DNA of 64,000 bases from Cafeteria roenbergensis (taxonomy: Eukaryota > Sar > Bigyra > Bicosoecida > Cafeteriaceae). Below, in pieces: positions 20,301 through 30,800 of the stretch; position 1 is the stretch's first letter; every line of letters begins with the position of its first letter. A program made the position numbers and the translations under genes. The DNA lies in the NCBI GenBank assembly GCA_008330645.1, contig VLTN01000011.1:248001-312000 (forward strand), in the 5' to 3' direction. The notes under the pieces are model-generated. The model had not been told where the DNA came from, did no database searches, and worked only from the letters and a program-made list of their open reading frames with translations.

Positions 20301-23300
20301 TCTGCTGCCGCCGGGCGGAAGGAGGCGACGGCAGCGGTCGTTGCAGAGGCGGCGAGTCTTCGGGCCAAGCTTGAGCTCGCGGAGGAGGGGGCGGGCGCCC
20401 TGCGGGCGCAGCTGGAGAGCGCCCAGGCGGCCGAGCGGCAGGCCGCTGACAGAGCGGCTCAGGCGGCGGCAGCAGCGACGCGCGCGGAGGACGAGGCCGC
20501 GGCGCTGCGGGACGAGGCTGAGGCGGCGCGGGCGGCGGAGGCTGCGGCCAAGGCGGCTGTCGACGCTGTCGCAGCGGGAAGCGACGGGTCCGGAGCGACG
20601 GGGGCCGCCAAGGCGCTTGTGAGGGCGCAGCGAGCAGCAGCGTCGGCGGCTCAGGCGGCGAGCTCTCGCGCGATTGCGGCTGCCAAGCGGGCCGACCAGG
20701 CCCGCGCCGACGCGGAGGAGGCAACCGCTGCTCTCACGGCGGCCAACGACGAGGCCAGGAAGCTGCGGGCGCGCCTCAGCCGCGTCGCGGCCGACCTCAG
20801 GCGGGCCGGGGAGGAGGCCCAGGCGGCCGCTGCGGAGCGGGACGCTGCCGAGCACGAGGTGAAGCACTGGCGACGGGAGGCCAGCGCGGCGCTGGCAGAG
20901 GCGGAGAGGCTCAAGATCGAGGTCAGCATCAATGCCGCCGCCGTGGCAGAGGCGGCCGCGGCCCGGGCCGCGCTTCGAGACGCGCGGCACAGGCTCGCTG
21001 CGGCGCAGTGGGCCGTTTCGCAGGAGCGAGTCGCGGAGCGCCGCGCGCGCGCCCAGTCTGCCTTCATGGGGCAGCAGCTGGCGCAGGCGCAGGAGGAGCT
21101 GCAGGCCACGCTCGAGGCCCTGGACGCCTCGCGGGAGCGAGGGGCGGCCCGAGAAGCCATGCTCGCCGACACGGCGGCCCGGTCGCGCGCCCTCGTGAGC
21201 AGGCTGAAGGACATGCTGGTCACCTCCATGACGAGCGCGGTGCACGCCGACGCTCGCGTGAGGGCGCTTGAGCAGGCCAGCGGCGGCTGGGAGGACGGCC
21301 CTCCGCAGGGGGTGCGGGGCACGCAACTGGTGGTGGTGGGCGACACGCCGCGGTCGCCCGTCAGGGCCGAGTCGCGCAACTCTCGCACCTGGAGGGCGCT
21401 GCACGCCGTGGCCGAGGCAGAGGCGGCGGCCATCCCCATGGGGGCGACCGTGCCACGCGTCGGCTCGTCCCGGGCAGGAGGGCGAGCCGCGGAGGCGCTG
21501 GTGGCAGCGTCACCCAGCCGCCCCTTGTCGCGCACTGCCCCAGCCGGCGCTGTGGCGTCGCTTGGCGCTGACGCGGCGCTGAGTGGCCGCCGGCCATCGA
21601 GCGCTGCGTCGGCGGCCGGCATGTCCTCTGCTGCCGCGCCCTGGGGAGACGCTCAGCCTGAGCCCGGCGCCGGCGGCTCGGCCACGGCCACGTCGCGGGG
21701 CGAGCTGGACCAGCAGCCGGCGGCGCGGCGCAGAGCACATGCAGCCGGGGCCAGCTCCTCAGCCAGGGCCCTCCGCTTCGGCGACGACGGCTTCGACGCC
21801 CCCGGCGCGGTGCTCCCCGTCGACGAGCCAGCAGCGGCATGCCGCCCATCGGACGGGGAGCGGTCCCAGGGTGCCGGCGGCAGGATCCCATCCAGCCCGC
21901 TCCGCGTGCCCGCCCCAGGCGACGGCTCCTCCGACGGTGGGCCGCGGTCTCCTGCGGAGACGCTGGAGCGGACGCCAGCGAGGCAGACGGGGCTGGGCGG
22001 TCGGGGCCGCGACGCCAACGCTGGGGCCGTGAGCACAGCCAGCCTGATGCGGGTCACGCATCGCCTGGGTGCCGGTGGGGGTGGCGGAAAGCAGGAGCGG
22101 TTTGGCAGAGCTGGGCGGAGCGCTGGGGTCGGAGCAATGCCCCGGCGCGGGCTGCAGCCCGCGGATGAGGCCGCTGTTAGCGACGCGGGCAGCGGCGCAG
22201 AAAGGGCCGACCCTCTGCCCGGCGGCTCAACGCGGCAGGGCCGGGCGGGCGCGACGTCGACGCCGCAGCTGTTTCCGCCGGCCAACCGCCGGGCGGGCGG
22301 CGAGTCCCGCATGTTTGCGGGGCTCGCAGCTGCAGCTGCCGCGGCAGCAGCTGCAACAGGTGCTGCTGCCGGAGAGGCAGGGGCAGGGGCAGAGGCGCGG
22401 GAGGGCGGTTCGGACACGGGAATCGCTCGCGGCCCGGCCGCAACGGGAGGAGCTTGGGGAGGCGGCTCCTTTGCCGCATCGCCAAGCAGGCTCCCAAGCC
22501 CTGCGCTGGTGTGGCCGGACGACCACCGCTACCCCAGCCGGGAAGCGGGACCGCTGTCCTCCTCGGCATCGCTCGAGCCTGCCTTGGATGACGTGGCGCT
22601 TGCACAGGAGGCGGCAGGGCTGGCGGCAGCCGCCACCGAGGGCGACAGGACCGCGATTCTCCAGCTGGTGGCGGCCCTCAGAGCGCAGGCGGTGGCAGCA
22701 GCGCGCCGTTCGGCGGAGCGGGGCCCGCGGCAGCGCCGGGCACAGGACGCCAGCGTCGGCCGGCCGGCAACGGCGGGGTCGCGGCCTGGCTCTGCCAGCT
22801 CCTCACGTCGAAGTGTCCAGCAGGCCAGGGAGGGACGGCACGGACTGGCGCGGCAAGGCGCTGCGGATGGGACGTTGAGGACCCTGCCGATGAACGGCGG
22901 GGCCAGCGACGAGCTGGCCCTGCGCTCCGCGGCGGAGCTCCGCGGTGCGCGGCAGGAGCTGGCCGCGATGCACAGCGTGGCGGCCATTGCGGCGGGGATG
23001 GGGGCTCCCCTCGTCGCAGGGGAGGCGGTGTTGGCCTCTCGCGCGAGGACGAGCGCCGCTGGCGGCGGCGGCGGCGGCGGCAGCGGTGGCGGCGGGAGCG
23101 TCGGGCTCGGTGGCGGGGCTACAGGCGCAGGGGCAGGGCCGGGAGCAGGGGATTCAGGGGCGCCGCTTCGGGCCATTGCCGCGGCGGAGGCCGTGACGCT
23201 ATCGCTGGACGGGGCAATTGCGTCCCTTGAGGCCAACCTGGGCGTGCTGCGCGCGGCTGACTCAGCGGCAGACAGCCGCCACGTCAGCTGGGGCGAGATG

Positions 23301-23918
23301 CGACGCAGGCTGGACGAGATGGCTACCAGAGGGCTGGTGCCGCTGCTACGGCTGCAAGCGCGCGCGCGGGGGGCCTCAGCCGCCGTGCTCGGCGCGTTCG
23401 TGCCGCTGCGCAGGCCCAAAGCGGCGTGGGCCCAGGCGGCCACAGCCGGAGCAACCGCAGACGCGGACGAGGCCATGGTCCTTGCGGACGCCGTGGCGAG
23501 CCGCCCGCCCGGCGCCCCCATCCCGCTTGCCGAGGCCCGCTCGGACACTGCCGACCCGCTGTGGGCGGCGGCTGGCGGCCGCGGCGCGGCAGGCCGTGGC
23601 GCGGCAGGCGGCGCCGCCGGCCGCGTGTTGGAGGGGAGCGACGACGATGAGCCAAGGGAGCGCGGGGCGGCGGAGGCTGCCCTCAGGCAAGCCGCCGCGG
23701 GCATCGGCCGCTCGGGCCCCTCGCTGTCCGGTCGGCGCGCAGGCGCGGTGCCGGCGTCGCTGCTGCGCAACCCAGAGCGCGGCACGGCAGCGGCCACAGC
23801 CGGGGCCAAGCCTGAGGCGCGCCCCTCCTCTGGGCGGCGCGTTCCGGCGAGCGTGGCCACTCCTCAGGCTGGGGGGGGAGCAGTGGCAAAGCGAAAGCCG
23901 ATTCGGTTCATCGAGTGA
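17301..23918 (+). CDS. Giant Ala/Glu-rich coiled-coil protein
   Basis: A single uninterrupted frame of 2,205 residues from the ATG at 17301 (MPPKRGHLPPV). The frame is open upstream as far as the preceding gene's stop but offers no ATG there. The N-terminal 220 residues are basic/Ser-rich and then acidic (DQPQDGDEDGDADGDD). From about residue 230 to 1310 nearly everything is heptad-like Ala/Glu/Arg/Lys, predicted long coiled coil, with ordered-looking stretches such as SGVSAARKTFKTLLGKLRTA near residue 400. The C-terminal 900 residues are disordered Ser/Gly/Ala/Pro with a Gly run and end in KRKPIRFIE. It lies 201 bp after the membrane-protein gene. No family can be named; cytoskeletal, centrosomal or flagellar scaffolds have this build. 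Such composition also arises from GCG/GAG repeats, so similarity to the other coiled-coil genes here need not mean common descent. Confidence 0.7.
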   Translation: MPPKRGHLPPVRNGSSRASARPGTAESSQSRVSASSRFGADSRPGTPAWARDAARVQAFDQGGMDSLRQAFARIERPSGDTITMADARRLAVAKAAALQEEVDLVNRRIAQDLREVGIKWRADDLDDQPQDGDEDGDADGDDGELGGVGLPSQGSVAAGSEVSDRQAAPRASPQPASPVSVRGPASAAARPESSASQRSLAPSVSNPEAAALLRLPVTRKRDQLERDRANLDKLLEAAEARSAKRASRLQSVTEAVERSRARQQAEARDRLREQRAEQSGKLARTAGKKPVTSSGDFPDGVPAEVMVDARAPGSAVHGVRRLLMTHEEREEDSAAMREEALDHWQGAAGGAGRIASGARKPRPLSADEESKANLSGVDISAFGDGLAALESGVSAARKTFKTLLGKLRTAFDKKGQAQLAVLRAEVEAAEARMVELQKKLGRTRRQGEALAAELQRQRTVAENTLKRLRAAVEACQEAEAAAREAKELRFVAEREAASAKADLTGSMAETARLEVMLKGAQGEAERLREMVAEAETSAAGRPGKEEWAASQLEAARNEARTQRLEDDLKEAAKARAELERTAVAERQEAALTKSRLEGRLKDLQDDLREARGRAEQAVTGGAGEVRKAKEAAELAAKEAKEAIARAEAAEGQTAKLALAQAEAAKAAREAAAAQEAAKAAEERAEAATQRALAAEERAELAGSRAQTAESKARSADEEAGRLRSRLGVSAAAAAEAEALREGLRTAEKEAAEAKARAAQAEALSSEATSAREEAAAELARAAERAAAETSRVSAALQAAEEAAAEAVRGQERAARRAEEAEAKAAAAEQRAQTAVAEARHEAEAKAAAEARAEQAEAAVSAAREQADAAAAAAAAATAASSATATTEDTSAGRSSAEPATDEAESRAAASQGGMTGAARSSAEFQARLVEIDELKASLAAAQAAEHASKDAAAKLESALAEAVAARGQAEDAAKEEERLRREAEAARRLDAEAAAARAEESAAAGRKEATAAVVAEAASLRAKLELAEEGAGALRAQLESAQAAERQAADRAAQAAAAATRAEDEAAALRDEAEAARAAEAAAKAAVDAVAAGSDGSGATGAAKALVRAQRAAASAAQAASSRAIAAAKRADQARADAEEATAALTAANDEARKLRARLSRVAADLRRAGEEAQAAAAERDAAEHEVKHWRREASAALAEAERLKIEVSINAAAVAEAAAARAALRDARHRLAAAQWAVSQERVAERRARAQSAFMGQQLAQAQEELQATLEALDASRERGAAREAMLADTAARSRALVSRLKDMLVTSMTSAVHADARVRALEQASGGWEDGPPQGVRGTQLVVVGDTPRSPVRAESRNSRTWRALHAVAEAEAAAIPMGATVPRVGSSRAGGRAAEALVAASPSRPLSRTAPAGAVASLGADAALSGRRPSSAASAAGMSSAAAPWGDAQPEPGAGGSATATSRGELDQQPAARRRAHAAGASSSARALRFGDDGFDAPGAVLPVDEPAAACRPSDGERSQGAGGRIPSSPLRVPAPGDGSSDGGPRSPAETLERTPARQTGLGGRGRDANAGAVSTASLMRVTHRLGAGGGGGKQERFGRAGRSAGVGAMPRRGLQPADEAAVSDAGSGAERADPLPGGSTRQGRAGATSTPQLFPPANRRAGGESRMFAGLAAAAAAAAAATGAAAGEAGAGAEAREGGSDTGIARGPAATGGAWGGGSFAASPSRLPSPALVWPDDHRYPSREAGPLSSSASLEPALDDVALAQEAAGLAAAATEGDRTAILQLVAALRAQAVAAARRSAERGPRQRRAQDASVGRPATAGSRPGSASSSRRSVQQAREGRHGLARQGAADGTLRTLPMNGGASDELALRSAAELRGARQELAAMHSVAAIAAGMGAPLVAGEAVLASRARTSAAGGGGGGGSGGGGSVGLGGGATGAGAGPGAGDSGAPLRAIAAAEAVTLSLDGAIASLEANLGVLRAADSAADSRHVSWGEMRRRLDEMATRGLVPLLRLQARARGASAAVLGAFVPLRRPKAAWAQAATAGATADADEAMVLADAVASRPPGAPIPLAEARSDTADPLWAAAGGRGAAGRGAAGGAAGRVLEGSDDDEPRERGAAEAALRQAAAGIGRSGPSLSGRRAGAVPASLLRNPERGTAAATAGAKPEARPSSGRRVPASVATPQAGGGAVAKRKPIRFIE

Positions 23919-24848
23919 GGCCGTGGTGCAGCGGCCCCGCGGCCTGCGCGCAGGCGTCGACATCGCGGGGGGGGTCGGCCCTTGCCCGCGCGAGTCGGCT
24001 CGCCGTTGGTGTTGTTGTTTGTCATGTTGTGTTTGCGCTGCTTGCGCGTGACGGTCGTTGCAGCGGCGAATGGAAAATGCGCCGAGCTGCAACCGGAGTC
24101 GCCGCAGACACGCGGCACGCCGTGGCCGCCGCAGGCGAGCGCCTCGTGCGCCATCAACGCCACGGGCCGGAGCGCGCGCTTGAGAGGGGGTGGGCGCGCT
24201 GCGCGCCAAGGACAGCCGTGCCCAGGGCACGGGATTGCGGCAAGCGGGGGGCGAATCACGACTGGCTTCCCAGCAGAGTCTCACAACTCACGGCTCCGCC
24301 TCGCCTGGGGTCCGTGTCACGGCGCGTGGCGCTCGCCCACTTGCCTCGGCTGCAGCCGTCTGCGCGCGCCCTGCGCTCAGGTGAGTCGCAGCCGGCCCTG
24401 CAAGCACGCGCGCCAAAGCCAGCGGGGGACGACGCGGCGGCTGTGCTGCTCCGGCGGGGCTGGGGCGGGGAAGCGCAACTGTCCGACGGGGCAGCACAGG
24501 CCTCGCCAGCGGCGACAAGCGCGGTGGCACGTCAGCCAATGCCGCAGCAGGCTCGCCCCACAGTCGCTTGCGCGCGCTGCGACAAGAGGCGCATGGCAAG
24601 CACCTGAGCCGCTGCCCCGCAAGTGGCGCAGGCCGGCGCCCGAGCCCTCACCTCTCGACCCACAGCCTCGCTACCTCCGAGGGGGCCGCCCGCTACGGCC
24701 CTGCAGGCTATCGGTCCTCGAGCGCGCAGCCCGTATTCGCCAGCGGCTCGAGACGCGCCCGCGAGACCGGACTGTCAGGGCAAGCAACGCTTGCCAAATT
24801 GACGTTTGCTGTTTTCCCTCCGTGTTCGCCTGAACCCCGCCCGCACCC
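23919..24848. other. Intergenic interval, no gene supported
   Basis: Holds the 3' end of the coiled-coil gene and the promoter and 5' UTR of the PX gene. Frames are open on both strands but lack starts, domains or codon-biased blocks. The last 60 bases are less GC-rich and pyrimidine-rich (TTGCTGTTTTCCCTCC), as expected just upstream of a start codon. Confidence 0.5.
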
Positions 24849-27800
24849 ATGTCAAGCGGCCCACGAAACGACTCCGCTGTGGAGGGCGTCTCCAGCAGCG
24901 ATTCGGCCCCTCGCCTGAGCCTGGGATCACCCTCGGGCAGCCGCGACGGGCGGGCGCTGTCGGCTTCTCTTCGGAGCAACCCGGACGTGACCAGCGATAA
25001 CGCAGCAAGCGAGGCCTTTGTCGACGAGCTTTTCGCCGGAGCCAGTATGGCTCTCAGTGAGGCCGGCCTCCTTGACCGCCCTGCGGGCTTTCCGGCTCCT
25101 GCAACCGACGACCACGCCATGCGCGGCCGCAGCATGGACGACCTGCCGTCCCACCGCTTGCGCACCGGCAACTCGTCCACCGGGCGCCCCACTGCCGCCA
25201 GCATGAGCGGCGTGCTCCACGGGGCGGGCGCCGGCCGCGTTTCGGCTGACCACCTGGCCCCGCCTGGGCTGGGCTTCTCCCCGCACAGCCGGCCGCAGCA
25301 GGGAGCCGACCAGCGCTGGGCCGGCGGCTCCCTTGACGCCCTCCCAACCTCCGCGTCGCCCTCGATTCAGGGCGCAATGGGCAGCTCCTCATTCACGGCG
25401 GGAGCCACGGCTGCGCGGTCCGGCTCCATGGCCGCAGGCATGGAGCGGCGAGCGAGCAATGTGGCCGCCCTCGGCCCGCGCGCCTCCGTGTCGAAGGCGT
25501 ACGCCGTTCTGGGCATGCAGATGCCGTCCCCCAAGGTCGTGCAAGCTCCCGACCAGACGGATGCCCAAATCCGAGCGTCGCTCGGGATTGAGCGACGCTC
25601 GCCCCGCTCGGGCCCCGTGGACAGCCGCCACTCCCCCAAAGGCCCGCGCAGCCCCGAGGCATCTCGGCCCTCCGCCCCCCTCGTGCACCCCCACGTGCGG
25701 GCCTGGGGCTCCGCTGCCAAGTCCGCCCTCGGCCGGCCCTCCTCCGCCAGCTGGGCGGGGTCGGGGGGCGCCGGCCGCTCCCCCCACGCCGCGTCCACCC
25801 CCCGTATGTCCAGCGACGTTGCTTCGCGCTTCGCGTCGCTCTCGTCGGTGCCAGAGGCCGAAGGCCCCGAGGGCGCCGCCGCTGCCGAGGCAGCCGACGC
25901 GGCCGCCGCCGCCGCCGCTGCCGGCGGCTTCTCGGAACGCCAGCAGCCCGTGGACGCGCCGCCGCAGCCCGTGATAGCGTCCTCCCACTCCCCGCGCTCG
26001 TCGGGGCACGCGCCCGTAGGCCGGCCCGGGGACTCCTGGCGCCACCACCGCCAGTCGGCCTCCAGCGCCGTGGACGGCGCCACCCGCGCGGGCCGCCTCC
26101 CGGGCGGCAGGGCATCCGTCGCCGCCTCTGAGCTGCCCCCCTCCCGGGACTACGGCGCTTCCCCAGACACCGCCTCCCCTGCTCCGGGCTCCAGCATGTC
26201 CTGGCGCCACGGCGCCGTGCCCGGCGTTCCCCGCTCCGCCAGCGCCGCTCCGGTTCTGGGCGTGTCCGCAGCGGGTGCCACGCTTCCCCGCTGGTCCATG
26301 GGGGGAGACTCGTCCTCCCGCGGCGATGGCAGCGGTGGCGACCACGAAGCCGGCGCCGCCTCTCAGCGCGTGAGCGACGCTGCCGGAGCCGGTCACGCAG
26401 TTGCGCGGGCGGTGGACGCTGCGCTTGGCGGCTTGCTCGCCCACCGCGGCGGCCAGCCCAGCCTCCGGCGCCAGGCTGCCCCCCCCGAGGAGCCAGACCT
26501 GCCGCTGTCCTCGCCCATCGGCGTGCAAATCGTGGACGTCGGCTGGCGGGCAACTGGAACCGGCACCTCGGGCCACGTCGTCTTCCTCCTCGAAGTGACC
26601 ACTGGCGTGCGCGCTTGGCACCTCCAGCGCCGCTTCAGCGAGTTCGCGGCGCTGCACCGCTGCCTGGAAGCTGCGGTTGCGGCTGACGCGGCCATTGCCT
26701 CCCGCATCGAGCTGCCCCGCTTCCCGTCCCGAGAGGTCGTCCGGACTGCCGTTCAGGGCGCGGCAGCCCTCGGTCACGAGCGCAAATCCCTTCTCCAGGC
26801 GTACCTCAACAGCGTGGTGCGACGCCCAGAGCTGTGGGCCGCGTGCGATGAGCTGGTGTTCTTCCTCGACGACCGCAGGCGCACGCTGTCCCTGCAGGTG
26901 GCGCTCCGCCGCCTCCTCCGCACGCTTGGCGCCGTGACCGACGTGCTCGAGCAAGCCACCGAGGCGTGGGAGGAGGTCCAGGCTGCCAAGCGCGCTGGCA
27001 GGTCGGCCAACCTGGACGCTCACGACGAGGAGACGATGCAGCAGCGCGTGGTTGCGGCCGACAAGGAGCGCACGCGGATCCTCGTGCGGGTCAAGGCCGT
27101 GTCGGAGGCCATCGCAGCGCAGGCCCTCGTCACGCTGGGTGGCCCGGCCAGGCACGCCGTGCCCCCGCCGGCTGACGGCGGCAAGCAGCACTCCTCCGGC
27201 TCGGCTGCGGCTGCGGCTGCGGCTGCCGGCGGCGGGTCCGCAGCGCCTGCTCCAGCTGCCGCCTCGGCGAAAGGCAAGTCGTCGGCTGGCAAGGGCGGCG
27301 CTGGCCAGGACGACGCCAGTGCCGGGGCCGAAGCAGCCCCAGATGCGGAGGGTGCATCCAAGACGGCATCGCCCTCGCGGCCCAAGGGGGCGACGGCCGC
27401 AGCGCTGGAGCTCCGCAGCGATCAGACTGCCGGTGGGTGGGGAGCCAAAACCGACTCGGGCGCCGCGTCTGGCCACAGCGGCGGCGGGGGCGGCGCCTCG
27501 CTCGCCAACGCATCTGTGGCCCTTCGCCGGGCGGTCTTGACGGTGGAGCGGCAGGCACTGGTGGCAGCAGGCCGCTCTGCAGAGGGCACATCGGCGGTCC
27601 TGTCGCCAGAGACCCTTCGCGACATCTCGGCCTCGGCCCGCCTCCTTGTCCGCACGGCGCGCCACCTCGCGCTGCGCTGCGGCATGGATGCGCCGGCAGC
27701 CGGGGCAGCCGCCGGTCCCGCCGAGGAGAGCTCTGCCCCCAACGGTGCCAAGCGGCTCTCCGACCGGTCCAACGGGGCTGTGCCCAGCGCCGCATCTGCG

Positions 27801-30800
27801 CAGCACGCAGCAGCAGCAGCGTCAGCAGCAGCCGCTGCGGCGCCGGCGGGCTCTGTCCCCGGCTCCGGCTCCGGGGGCGATTTGCCTGAGCGGCAGAAGC
27901 AGCGGCAGCTTCTCAACGAGCTGCTGCGGATGGACGGGGCTTCCTCGCGCATGGGGCCCGGGTCGCCGTTCAGGCAGCTGCTCGACGCCTCGGACGAGCT
28001 CGCGTCGGCGCTGGTCACAACAGGCGCGGCCCGGGCTCGCAGGGCCGAGATCATGCTCCTCACACGGCGACTGGTGCGGGACGCAATCGGGTGCGAGGCG
28101 GCTGCGACAGCCTCGTCGGCGTCGCTCACGTACGGGCCGAGCTCGCCGATTGAAATGACTGCGGTTGTGCCGTCAACGTCCTCGCTGTCCTCTGCCTGGT
28201 TCACCTCCCTCACCGAGTACACCGCCCGCGTCGCAGCCACCCACCAGCGCGTCGCGCGCTCGGTGGCCCGGGAGGAGCACAGGACGCAGCGGCGGGTCGC
28301 GGCAGAGCGCGCCTCTGAGCGCATGGCAGGGCGGCTGTCCGTCCCGGTGGAAGGCTCCGAGGGCGACTCCGACGACGGTGCCCCCACGCCCAAGCCCGCG
28401 CGCCAGGCCCCCTCGCTTGCCAACATGGGGGCCCAGCCCCGCACGTACGCGTCCGGCGTTCCGTCGTACTTGATGGGCCCGGACGAGCCCAGGCAGGGCC
28501 GCAGTGCGGCGGCGCCCCACCGCCCAAGGGGCGCGATCGGAAAGGACTCCAAGCTGGCTGGCGCCGGAGCGCCGAGTGGCGAGCACGACTCGCAGCTGGC
28601 GCTGCTGGCACTGCAGCGCGCGGCTGTTCGGCGGAAGGAAACGCCGCAGGACTTGCTGGCGCGCGCACCCTTGTCCAGATCCGACGCGCCCGATGGCGAC
28701 GGCGACGAGAGCGCCGCCCCCAGCCTAGCAACCAGCGCAGACGACAGGCCCGACGTGACGTGGGAGTCGGGTCGGGACGGCCCTCCCGGCGGGGCCTTTG
28801 CGTCGCGGCAGGCGCTCACCGCAGGAGTAGCGGCAGCCAGCGAGGCCTCGAGCGGCAGCGTGGGATTGGGCATGGGCAGCCGCTCGAAGCGGCCGTCCCT
28901 GCGCTCCGAGCGGGGCAGCTACTCGTCCCGCGGCGGGGGCATGTACGACGGCGATGGCAGCAGCAGCGCGGGCGGCGGGTTTGACGCCGGCGCCCGCCTT
29001 GGCGCGCGCTCCATCGACAGCGACGGGCTGGCCGGGTTCGGGCTCGATGCGGCCTCCTCCACTGCCACCAGCGGCGCCGGGGACGGCGCAGCGGCGGACA
29101 TCGGGTCGCTCCCCGGGTGGATGTTCGCCCGTGATGGACACCTGATGCTCATCCGAAACGCGGGCTTCGTTCCGGAGGTGTCCTTGCGGCTGGCCGGGGA
29201 GCCGGACGGCGAGGGCGAAACGCCTCGCGAGGGCGAGGCAGCGGCCGGCCGCAGCGGCGGGCGGTCTCCCAGCGCTGGATCGCTCAGGTCACGCGGCAGC
29301 GCTGGGTCCAGGTGGCGGCGGAGCCAGCGCCGCTCCCTGGGCAGCTCCCCGGACCTCTCAGTGCTCGCCACCGCCGAGGATGCCATCCTGGCGGCGGTGA
29401 CCGGCCCTGTCGTGCGCTGGCGCGTGGACAACACCCTGGTCGAGCTTCGCGCCAACGACTGGCACGGCGTGGCCATGGCTCGCTGGGTTGAGCACATGGA
29501 CCGCCAGACAGACTCGGCGGTCATGGCACTCTGGGAGGCCAAGGCCAGCGAGGCGCGCATGGGAGCGACGATCAATGCCAAGAAACGCGCCGCCGAGGCC
29601 CGCGCCGCCGCTCGGCGCGAGGGCCGGGACCCGGCGGCGGCAGCGGCGGCGGTGCTCTCCGGAGCCGACGCAGACGAGTACTTGCCCGGCCTGCCCCCGC
29701 GGCCGCAGGCGCACCTGCTCAAGCGGTCGTTCGTCCTGCTCCGCTCGTGGCTGGAAATCGACACCCGGGGTCTGGAGGAGGACGGCACTCCCGCTCCGTC
29801 GGCTGCGCAGCCGAGCCCTCCGGACCAGCCTGAGCGCCGGCCTCGGCGCGGCCCGATGCTCGGCGCTCAGGCCACGTGCGTCCCCCACGACGTCCTTGCC
29901 GTCATGATCGCGGGCATCTTGGCCGAGAGCATGCAGCAGGTCCGGGACGACGAGGAGGCCAGGCAGGAGCGCCGCCGCTCCACCTCCTTCTCCGCGGGCG
30001 GCGGTGGCGACAAGCGGCCCGCCGCGCAGGCCGTCCCTCGCCGCGTGGGCGGCCTCGGCCTGCTCACCCACCCCCTGCAGGTGGTGGCCGCCGTGGCGAC
30101 CCGATTCGGCCGCGGCTTGGCGGCCGCCTTGCTCACTGGCTCTGCAGTGGTGACGGCGGACGGCCCCGTCGACCTTGGCACGTACCGTGCCTGGCTGCGC
30201 GGCACTCCCGTGGCGCGCCAGCCGCCCGACGTTGACGCGTGGTCGGCGCACTTGCGCGAGTTTTCCGCCGGCTGCGACCTGGCAGAGCGGCGCGCCAGGC
30301 AGGCTGCGCAGGCAGCCAGCGACGGGCTCGCCCCTCGCGCCGTTCTCCCCACTGGCGTGGGCGTGCCCACCGCGGCCCAGCCCCGCGACGGCCTGGTCCC
30401 CGACGACCTGCTTCGCGACGCCTTGGACGCCTTCCGCCCTCCCCCGCCGCCGCCCCCGGGGGCGGACCCCAACGAGGATGCCACGCTCCTGGTCGTGTCG
30501 CCGGTGGCCCCGTGGCGCAACCTCTCCGCGGCCGCGAGCCCGCTGCTGGCAACGTCCTTCTTGCTCTGCCTAAGGGGCGCCGCCCGGCGCATCGTGCTGG
30601 GCCTGGAGCGCGCAGAGGCCAGGCACACGGCACAGACCGCCTCAGCGCCGGACCTCGGAGAACCCCCCGCGTCGGATGACCCCGTGGTCGCGGCTGGGTC
30701 GGGCGACGCCGACTCCGTTGCCTCGCCCAGCGTGCCGCCGACCGCCTCCCCGGGAGTCTCCTCAGCCGGCGCCAGCCCGGCGCTCAACGCCTCGGCCGTG

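Noticed and set aside
25389-27806. 805-codon minus-strand frame inside the PX gene
   Set aside because: It overlaps the conserved PX domain on the + strand and has no recognisable protein features.
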